Assembly (NCBI GenBank): GCA_016196035.1
Contig: JACPYM010000063.1
Location: 1 to 38,439, forward strand
Reading direction: 5' to 3'
From: Acidobacteriota bacterium
Lineage (GTDB): Bacteria; Acidobacteriota; Blastocatellia; RBC074
Length of the DNA: 38,439 nt
In this document: piece after piece, positions 33,862 to 38,439 of the stretch
How positions within the stretch are numbered: position 1 is the stretch's first letter
How the letters are laid out: each line of letters starts with the position of its first letter
Translations under genes and position numbers: made by a program
Notes under the pieces: generated by a model
The model's database searches: none
The model's input: the letters and a program-made list of their open reading frames with translations, nothing else
Told to the model about the DNA's origin: nothing

Positions 33862-34005
33862 ATGTTAGGCCCTCGAAAGGTAACAAGGGATAAAGACAGC
33901 AAGACACTGTCGGCACCGCGGCTTCCAGATGCCGCCCTGTCCCGCCGCGAAAAGGATGAGATGATGAAGGTTGTCAGGCGGGCCAGGGCTATTTCGGCAC
34001 GCTGA
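33862..34005 (+). CDS. Possible 47-residue ORF in cassette 1
   Basis: ATG at 33862 overlaps the junction GTTAGGC, so the start codon spans the recombination point. The frame stays open for 47 codons and gives a basic, charged peptide (LPDAALSRREKDEMMKVVRR...) with a possible amphipathic helix. There is no clear ribosome site and no recognised family. It is the only sizeable plus-strand frame I found in this 279-bp cassette, which may instead be non-coding. Confidence 0.3.
   Translation: MLGPRKVTRDKDSKTLSAPRLPDAALSRREKDEMMKVVRRARAISAR
33864..33870 (+). other. Left cassette junction GTTAGGC (attI-like or lost attC)
   Basis: GTTAGGC fits GTTRRRY and is the exact complement of the R'' box of attC1 (GCCTAAC at 34064). 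It therefore marks the left end of cassette 1. No typical attC lies to its left; cctaa at 33853 forms a short dyad with its ttagg. Cleavage would fall between G33864 and T33865. Confidence 0.7.
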
Positions 34006-34063
34006 TTGATTCAATTCTATTTCACGCTGTCGCGGTTTGAAGGCGTCTTGTTACTCGGAAAGT

Positions 34064-34149
34064 GCCTAACATCCGTGGCACCGGAGCCGCTTGCTGTAGC
34101 CGAGTAACTTGGAGCGAAAGACGCGGCCCGCTGCACAATGGCGTTCGGC
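34064..34149 (+). other. attC: attC1 recombination site (86 bp)
   Basis: R'' GCCTAAC (34064-34070), inner box CCGGAGCCGCTT (34081-34092), complementary region near acgcggcccg (34121-34130), R' GTTCGGC (34143-34149). The imperfect palindrome, 7-bp core boxes and the near-identical length to the other three sites identify it. Confidence 0.88.
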
Positions 34150-34238
34150 AGATGCTACGAAGGTAGATAGCAATAACAACGCGTTGATTGCGTTATCAAG
34201 CAGCATCTCCCTTAACCTTTAAGGAGCAAACGATCACC

Positions 34239-34649
34239 ATGAGGAAAGTAATCTCAGTTGTTTTCGGAATCGTTCTTGCGGCCACGCTTTTTGCTGGGCG
34301 GCAGGTTCTCTCTTCAAACGGCAATAACACCAGCGCAGGCAATGCCACTACCGTAATCTTGCAAGGGATGTGGAAATTGAAAAAGGATAACGGCACAAGG
34401 CTAATCAACGGAAACACAAGCACTACCACGGATAATCAATTCAAAGCCGACGTCACCGTGCAATTCTATCGGAAGGAGGGTTCCAGGCCACACGACCTTG
34501 TCACCATCGTGGAATACGAGAAAGAGGAACAATATTCAGGCAAGGGAAAATTTCGCGCCGTTTACGCTGGCACTTTTAATGGCCAAAGCGGCAAGGGAAC
34601 CTACTACGACAGCGACGGCGGATCAGGGACATTTGACTTGACCCGATAG
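34239..34649 (+). CDS. Exported small protein of unknown function (cassette 2)
   Basis: 136 residues from ATG at 34239, with aaggag about ten bases upstream. Signal peptide MRKVISVVFGIVLAATLFAG, then a polar Thr/Asn/Gly-rich beta-type sequence (MWKLKKDNGTRLI, FKADVTVQFYRKEG, FRAVYAGTFNGQSGKGTYYD). Such spacing resembles small beta-barrel or lipocalin-like secreted proteins, but no family is recognised. It is the first gene of a 1.36-kb integron cassette and is followed by its own terminator, so it is transcribed apart from the toxin-antitoxin pair in the same cassette. Confidence 0.75.
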   Translation: MRKVISVVFGIVLAATLFAGRQVLSSNGNNTSAGNATTVILQGMWKLKKDNGTRLINGNTSTTTDNQFKADVTVQFYRKEGSRPHDLVTIVEYEKEEQYSGKGKFRAVYAGTFNGQSGKGTYYDSDGGSGTFDLTR

Positions 34650-34673
34650 CCCACGCCTCTCATTCACTCTCCT

Positions 34674-34711
34674 AAAGCCTGCCGAATGTGCTGTTTGGCA
34701 GGCTTTATTTG
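34674..34711 (+). terminator. Factor-independent terminator
   Basis: Perfect 10-bp stem aaagcctgcc (34674-34683) / ggcaggcttt (34697-34706) with a short T-rich tail. It ends the transcript of the exported protein gene and insulates the downstream toxin-antitoxin pair. Confidence 0.8.
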
Positions 34712-34727
34712 TCGCCGTGACAAAACT

Positions 34728-34768
34728 GTTGACAACTATGTTGACTATAACTTCTGCCCAGTCATAAA
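34728..34768 (+). promoter_or_regulatory. Candidate promoter and operator of the toxin-antitoxin pair
   Basis: Adjacent direct repeats gttgacaactat (34728-34739) and gttgactataac (34740-34751). A -35 TTGACT (34741-34746), 16 bases and a -10-like cataaa (34763-34768) precede the antitoxin ATG at 34790, which has ggagg eight bases upstream. Repeated sites overlapping the promoter fit autoregulation by an RHH antitoxin. Confidence 0.45.
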
Positions 34769-34789
34769 CTGGGTTCGGAGGTTGAATTT

Positions 34790-35038
34790 ATGGCAAGCAC
34801 ACAAGTCAGAATCAGCAGTGCGACACATCAAACGCTCCGTCACCTGTCGGCTGAAATTGGAGAGTCCATGCAAACCATCATCGAAGAAGCGATAGAGCAA
34901 TATCGGCGGCGCAGATTTCTGGAAGGACTAAATCAAGACTTCAAGGCTTTGAAAGAGGACGCGTCGGCTTGGCAAGAAGAACTGGCAGAACGGGCATTGT
35001 GGGACAATACTTTGCTTGATGGAGTTGAAAATAAATGA
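34790..35038 (+). CDS. RHH-type antitoxin (cassette 2)
   Basis: 82 residues. The N-terminal ribbon-helix-helix (TQVRISSATHQTLRHLSAEI, then GESMQTIIEEAIEQYRRRRF) should dimerise and bind DNA; the C-terminal acidic tail (LNQDFKALKEDASAWQEELAER) would wrap and inhibit the toxin. ATG follows ggagg. Its stop overlaps the toxin start (ATGA). Integron cassettes often carry such modules, which are thought to stabilise arrays. Confidence 0.88.
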   Translation: MASTQVRISSATHQTLRHLSAEIGESMQTIIEEAIEQYRRRRFLEGLNQDFKALKEDASAWQEELAERALWDNTLLDGVENK

Positions 35039-35376
35039 GCCAACCATTGCGAGGTGAGGTTTGGCTGGCTACGCTTGACCCAACTGTCGGCAGAGAGCAA
35101 GCCGGAACAAGACCGGCTTTGATTATTTCCGACGATCTGTTTAACCAGAGCCATGCTGAGTTAGTGGTGGTGCTTCCCATCACATCGAAAAGCAAGAACG
35201 TCCGCTCGCACGTTCCGGTGTTGCCGCCTGAGGGCGGGTTACAGGTAGCGAGTTACATCAAATGTGAAGACGTTCGTTCAATCTCGATTCAAAGGCTTGG
35301 GCGACGGCTTGGTAAAGTCTCGGCCAAGACGATGAATGAAGTTGAGCAACGGCTCCGCATAATTCTTTCCCTGTAA
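35035..35376 (+). CDS. MazF/PemK-family toxin (cassette 2)
   Basis: 113 residues. The start LRGEVWLATLDPTVGREQAGTRPALIISDD is the MazF/PemK signature, with the RPALI loop Arg, and TSKSKNVRSHV and GLQVASYIKCEDVRSI follow the family pattern. These toxins are sequence-specific endoribonucleases. The gene is complete and overlaps the antitoxin by four bases, so the pair is probably functional. It ends 42 bp before attC2. Confidence 0.93.
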   Translation: MSQPLRGEVWLATLDPTVGREQAGTRPALIISDDLFNQSHAELVVVLPITSKSKNVRSHVPVLPPEGGLQVASYIKCEDVRSISIQRLGRRLGKVSAKTMNEVEQRLRIILSL

Positions 35377-35418
35377 GCCACATTGGTTTGCAGAGAAGTT
35401 TTCGATACCTCGAACAGC

Positions 35419-35505
35419 GCCGAACATCTGCTGCACCCGGAGCGGCTTCTCGTAGCCGATGGGTTTGGTAGCGAAGGCCGCCGCCCGGTGAGCGTGGTGT
35501 TAGAT
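35419..35505 (+). other. attC: attC2 recombination site (87 bp)
   Basis: R'' GCCGAAC (35419-35425), inner box CCGGAGCGGCTT (35437-35448), complementary ggccgccgcccgg (35476-35488), R' GTTAGAT (35499-35505). R'' is the complement of the junction opening its own cassette (GTTCGGC at 34143). Confidence 0.92.
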
Positions 35506-35519
35506 TTCTTTTGAACCAT

Positions 35520-36746
35520 ATGAAAGTTTACTCCATACGAAAACGCTTAATAAAAAGCCTGAGGCTAGTGACAGGATTATTGTTGATAACTCTCATAATC
35601 ACGCGAGGATCTACCGCGTGCGAGTGGGATTACCTGATTTGGATAAATCACAGCAAATCTGCTGACCCGTTATACCGCTTTGTACAAAAAGGAAAGGCTG
35701 GATACATTGACCAAGCAGGAAACATATTATTCCGACCAAAGCTTAATGCGTATGGAAACTACGGTGGTGAATTTCATGATGGGTTGCTAGAAGTAGGAGT
35801 CAGCGACGGCAAGTATGCAGACATATCGGGAACACTTGTCATTGATAAAGGGTTTTATCGAGGCTGGGACTTCTCTGAGGGACTTGCTGTAGCCATGCGA
35901 AAGGATGGTGAAAAATGGGGATACATTGATCGAGCTGGAAAGTTCGTGATCAGTCCACGTTTTGATACTTATCCCAAAGGATACGTTCATTCATTTTCTG
36001 ATGGGTTGGCGATGATTGAGGTCGCTAAAAAATATGGCTACATCGACCACACAGGGGAGTTTGTCATTCAGCCACGATTTCTGCATGCAACAGACTTCAA
36101 CGAAGGGATGGCTCGTGTGGTCGTCGAAGGCCCCTGTGTTTATATTGGCAACGGGCCTTGCCCGGACGTTCGGATGGTTGGTGAAAGTGCTCAAGGGAAA
36201 GTATCTGCCTGCAAGTTCGCCTTCATTGACAAGTCCGGCTCTATCGTCACGATTCAACGTTACGACTACGCGAAAGAGTTTTCGGAGGGACTAGCACCGG
36301 TCAAGATTGGGGAGAAGTGGGGATACATTGACAAGCAAGGGCGAACGGTAATCCCGCCCCGATTCGATGAAGCCGAACGATTCTCTGACGGACTGGCTCG
36401 CGTGCGGCAGGGCGATTTGTATGGATACGTTGATCATAAAGGTGAATATGCTGTTCAACCACAATACAAGTATGCAGATGATTTTTCAGATGGGCTTGCG
36501 GTAGTAAGTAGCAGTTGGAGCCAACAAGAATTCAGATATGAGTATTTCTATTACATCGATAAGCAAGGCAACCAAGCAATTGAAGAGAAGTTTGCTTTAG
36601 CAAGCCCTTTCTTCAAAGGGGTGGCCCATGTAAAGCTAATGCCAGACAAGAAAAGAAGCAATACCAAAGGCAATAGTGCAGAGGGGGTTTTTGCTTATAT
36701 AAGCACTACTGGCGCGAGGATTTTTACGTATTGGGGAGAAAGATAA
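35520..36746 (+). CDS. WG-repeat protein, exported (cassette 3)
   Basis: 408 residues from ATG at 35520 (a TTG three codons upstream is in frame). An N-terminal hydrophobic segment (VTGLLLITLIITRG) precedes several WG/KWG repeats of about 40-50 residues: WGYIDRAGKFVISPRFD, YGYIDHTGEFVIQPRF, WGYIDKQGRTVIPPRFD, YGYVDHKGEYAVQPQY, alternating with FSDGLA/FSEGLA. WG repeats form beta-propeller-like or repeat folds for binding; ligand unknown. It fills a 1.34-kb cassette, starts 20 bp after the junction and ends 14 bp before attC3. Base composition is AT-richer than the chromosome to the left, fitting foreign origin. Confidence 0.88.
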   Translation: MKVYSIRKRLIKSLRLVTGLLLITLIITRGSTACEWDYLIWINHSKSADPLYRFVQKGKAGYIDQAGNILFRPKLNAYGNYGGEFHDGLLEVGVSDGKYADISGTLVIDKGFYRGWDFSEGLAVAMRKDGEKWGYIDRAGKFVISPRFDTYPKGYVHSFSDGLAMIEVAKKYGYIDHTGEFVIQPRFLHATDFNEGMARVVVEGPCVYIGNGPCPDVRMVGESAQGKVSACKFAFIDKSGSIVTIQRYDYAKEFSEGLAPVKIGEKWGYIDKQGRTVIPPRFDEAERFSDGLARVRQGDLYGYVDHKGEYAVQPQYKYADDFSDGLAVVSSSWSQQEFRYEYFYYIDKQGNQAIEEKFALASPFFKGVAHVKLMPDKKRSNTKGNSAEGVFAYISTTGARIFTYWGER

Positions 36747-36760
36747 CTATCATCGGCGAA

Positions 36761-36846
36761 ATCTAACACCCATTCCACCGGAGCGGCTTTCTTTGGCGGA
36801 GTGGCTTCAAGGCGAGGGCGCCGCCCGGTAAATCAGGCCGTTCGGC
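36761..36846 (+). other. attC: attC3 recombination site (86 bp)
   Basis: R'' ATCTAAC (36761-36767), inner box CCGGAGCGGCTT (36778-36789, identical to attC2), complementary gcgccgcccgg, R' GTTCGGC (36840-36846). R'' complements GTTAGAT, the junction that opens cassette 3. Confidence 0.92.
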
Positions 36847-36902
36847 TTTTAACATTGTCATCGTAGTTCTGTAATCCACTAAGACAGAAATAGCCCCCGC
36901 AA

Positions 36903-37757
36903 ATGATACCAATGAGACTTAGAATAAATATCCTTATCCAAGCAACCAGTCCAAGCCTTAACGTTCATAAGTATAATGGCGGGACCGTTAGGGACTTGCC
37001 GTTTGCGTATCAATGGCTTTGCGGTATTGCGTTTCTTTTCTTTCTGAGTATTTCGAGTTATGGGCAAACTTGTATTGTCGCAAAAAGAACTAGCACCGAA
37101 GTTGTGATAGCTGCTGACAGTGCAGCAAGCGTCACAACAATTACCCCGAATGCAGACGGTAGCGTTACGAAGACCAGGTCTAATAAGACGGCCTGTAAAA
37201 TAAGAACAGCTAAAGGGGCCTTCATAGCGATAGCTGGCTTTTGGGGTGGCAGTGAGACTGGGGACTTGTACGCCGTCGCAATTAAAGCTGCCAATGACGG
37301 ACGAACACTGAAAGAAAAAGCGACTATCTTTGCGAGTCGCTTGAGAGAGCCGCTCAAAAAAGACCTGGAAAAAATCAGAACCACGGACATTCAGTATTAC
37401 ACTGAAAAGTATGTCGGACATGCTGTTCAGTCCATCTTTGTCGGCATTGAGAACGGGGTTCCCACAATTGTCTATCAGGGTTTTAAGACTATTAACCTGC
37501 CCACTCAGCCTGTCAGGATAAAACCGATACAAGTTATCACAAACGGTCTCATTATTGGCCACCAAGAAGCTGTGTCCCGTTATTTGGATGACACGATGTT
37601 CTGGGGAAAGTGGGGACTTGTAAGCGGATGTCGCAAATTGATTGAGATTCAATCCACGGCGACCCCCGATGATGTCGGAGGAGAGATACGTATACTCAGA
37701 ATCACTAAAACCGGCAATCAGTGGATTGAGGGTAAAAAGGGATGCGAGGATAAGTAA
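36903..37757 (+). CDS. Exported proteasome/HslV-like Ntn-hydrolase candidate (cassette 4)
   Basis: 284 residues as written. A hydrophobic signal-like segment (WLCGIAFLFFLSISSYG) ends just before Thr56, which starts TCIVAKRTSTEVVIAADSAAS. Counting that Thr as 1, Asp is at 17, as in proteasome beta and HslV subunits; a Lys in CKI (Lys99 of the ORF) and FIAIAGFWGG match the Lys33 and GFAGG regions of HslV. This suggests an Ntn-hydrolase fold with the nucleophile freed by signal cleavage, although the best cleavage site by the -3/-1 rule leaves Gln before Thr. The 30 residues before the hydrophobic part look non-essential; a later start such as TTG at about 36996 is possible. Function inferred only. 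Confidence 0.7.
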   Translation: MIPMRLRINILIQATSPSLNVHKYNGGTVRDLPFAYQWLCGIAFLFFLSISSYGQTCIVAKRTSTEVVIAADSAASVTTITPNADGSVTKTRSNKTACKIRTAKGAFIAIAGFWGGSETGDLYAVAIKAANDGRTLKEKATIFASRLREPLKKDLEKIRTTDIQYYTEKYVGHAVQSIFVGIENGVPTIVYQGFKTINLPTQPVRIKPIQVITNGLIIGHQEAVSRYLDDTMFWGKWGLVSGCRKLIEIQSTATPDDVGGEIRILRITKTGNQWIEGKKGCEDK

Positions 37758-37792
37758 ATTGCAAATCTGATACATCTCTACTGCCTAAGCAA

Positions 37793-37877
37793 GCCGAACA
37801 TCCATTCAACCGTAGCCGCTTTCCGCAGCGATGCGGTTTGGAGGTGATGACGCGGCACGGTTAATGCGGTGTTCGGT
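37793..37877 (+). other. attC: attC4 recombination site (85 bp)
   Basis: R'' GCCGAAC (37793-37799), inner box CCGTAGCCGCTT (37810-37821), complementary gacgcggcacgg, R' GTTCGGT (37871-37877). R'' complements the junction that opens cassette 4 (GTTCGGC at 36840). Confidence 0.9.
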
Positions 37878-37982
37878 GCTTCGTGGTTTTCCCAAAGGTC
37901 TTGCACAAGAACGGACAATTCGTTTTGCAAATTCGCGCTTTTATCTGAAATTCGGTAAAATGACTTCGAGAGGTCATAAATT

Positions 37983-38222
37983 ATGCTAACAGCAATTGAA
38001 ACCACCGGAACAATTGAACAAAGCGGAAGAATCGTCATTGACGAAACATTTTCCGTTAACACGCCGACTTTAGTGCGAGTTATCGTGTTGTTTCCCGAAA
38101 GCGAAGAGTTGGACGAGCGCGAATGGCTGCAAGCGGCTTCAAAAAACGAAGTGTTCGATTTTCTGAACGACCCGGACGAAGATATTTACTCTTTGAAAGA
38201 CGGAAAGCCACTTGACCTATGA
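37983..38222 (+). CDS. Antitoxin-like small protein (cassette 5)
   Basis: 79 residues; agagg lies upstream of ATG. The N-terminus (ETTGTIEQSGRIVIDETFSV) followed by VRVIVLFPE and an acidic C-terminal half with EREWLQAASKNEVFDFLNDP resembles the small proteins that precede PemK/MazF-like toxins in many genomes. The stop overlaps the start of a truncated toxin gene (ATGA), supporting an antitoxin role. No DNA-binding domain is certain. Confidence 0.75.
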   Translation: MLTAIETTGTIEQSGRIVIDETFSVNTPTLVRVIVLFPESEELDEREWLQAASKNEVFDFLNDPDEDIYSLKDGKPLDL

Positions 38223-38311
38223 AGTATAAAATCGTTCTTGTGCCATTTCCGTTCGACGATTTGACGGCAACCAAAGTTCGTCCGGCTGTTTGTTTGACCG
38301 TACTTGATTAG
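38219..38311 (+). pseudogene. Truncated MazF/PemK-like toxin (cassette 5)
   Basis: Thirty residues starting MKYKIVLVPFPFDDLTATKVRPAVCLT, the typical N-terminus of this toxin group with its RPA motif, then a TAG at 38309-38311. The following bases do not continue the family in any frame I checked, so most of the toxin is gone rather than split by a simple frameshift. The remainder to the window end (38312-38439) shows no gene and no attC. Confidence 0.75.
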
Positions 38312-38439
38312 CGGCTCGCTTTGATTTTGCCGATTGTGTGTTGAGAGTGTGGTAGTTGAATTTAGCTTTAGGACGTATTTACCGAGGCAAGCTGTTGTGG
38401 CAATGAGGTCGCAATCAGGTGGGTCAGTTTTTCCAGCAC

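Larger units (their letters stand above)
33864..38439 (+). mobile_element. Integron gene-cassette array (no integrase in window)
   Basis: Five consecutive cassettes, the last incomplete at the window edge, delimited by a GTTAGGC junction and four attC sites in the same orientation. Cassettes: 33865-34143, 34144-35499, 35500-36840, 36841-37871, 37872 onward. Each complete cassette starts with TTRRRY-type bases whose complement is the R'' box of its own attC (GTTAGGC/GCCTAAC, GTTCGGC/GCCGAAC, GTTAGAT/ATCTAAC, GTTCGGC/GCCGAAC), the hallmark of circularising cassettes. All genes read in the attC direction. No intI or certain attI is present; orientation puts the proximal end on the left, where the suf operon lies, so this may be an integrase-less cluster (CALIN). 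Confidence 0.9.

Noticed and set aside
36879-37775. Antisense frame of 298 codons over the Ntn-hydrolase candidate
   Set aside because: The plus-strand frame carries a signal peptide and family motifs and follows cassette orientation; the antisense product has no motifs.
38312-38439. Continuation of the truncated toxin or a fifth attC
   Set aside because: No frame continues the toxin family and no R''/L''-like boxes were found before the window ends.

Overview
The window looks like chromosomal DNA of a high-GC Gram-negative bacterium, most plausibly an Acidobacteriota member of the Blastocatellia type. That placement is an inference from gene content (Reg_prop/Y_Y_Y sensor kinase, LTD/DUF11 surface protein, thioester alpha-2-macroglobulin, YpdA-type reductase, SUF operon with SufU) and from spacers full of long hairpin repeats. 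I could not check it by database search. No rRNA, tRNA or CRISPR array was seen.

Left part (1-19.5 kb): a two-component pair (hybrid beta-propeller histidine kinase plus NarL-type regulator); a small membrane protein; LarC (nickel-pincer cofactor synthesis); a translationally coupled minus-strand run of an inactive-type M16 peptidase, a TfoX C-terminal-like protein and an L,D-transpeptidase, with a VOC protein and an active-type M16 peptidase upstream; a secreted LTD/DUF11 protein; a coupled cupin / secreted protein / YpdA operon downstream of hisS; a crotonase and a CinA-like protein. Nearly every longer spacer carries a different long inverted repeat.

Middle (19.5-33.2 kb): a 2045-residue alpha-2-macroglobulin with an intact CAEQ thioester and an AT-richer bait-like linker, then a complete SUF iron-sulfur operon: Rrf2 regulator, sufB, a RidA-family gene, sufC, a small retropepsin-like protease gene, sufD, a second such gene, sufS and sufU. 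The same dyad motif (CCYGAC-N6-GTCA) occurs upstream of the regulator and upstream of sufB and is a good candidate Fe-S-responsive operator. Two different aspartic protease-like genes flanking sufD and a RidA gene between sufB and sufC are the unusual parts.

Right part (33.4-38.4 kb): a small unknown gene ending in an iteron-like repeat cluster, followed by an integron gene-cassette array. Four attC sites of 85-87 bp lie in the same orientation, and each cassette's first bases are complementary to the R'' box of its own attC, as expected for genuine cassettes. No integrase gene is in the window. The cassettes carry a very small ORF, a secreted protein plus an RHH/MazF-type toxin-antitoxin pair, a WG-repeat protein, an apparently exported proteasome/HslV-like Ntn-hydrolase, and an incomplete last cassette with an antitoxin-like gene and a truncated MazF/PemK-like toxin. 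Cassette DNA is visibly richer in A+T than the suf region.
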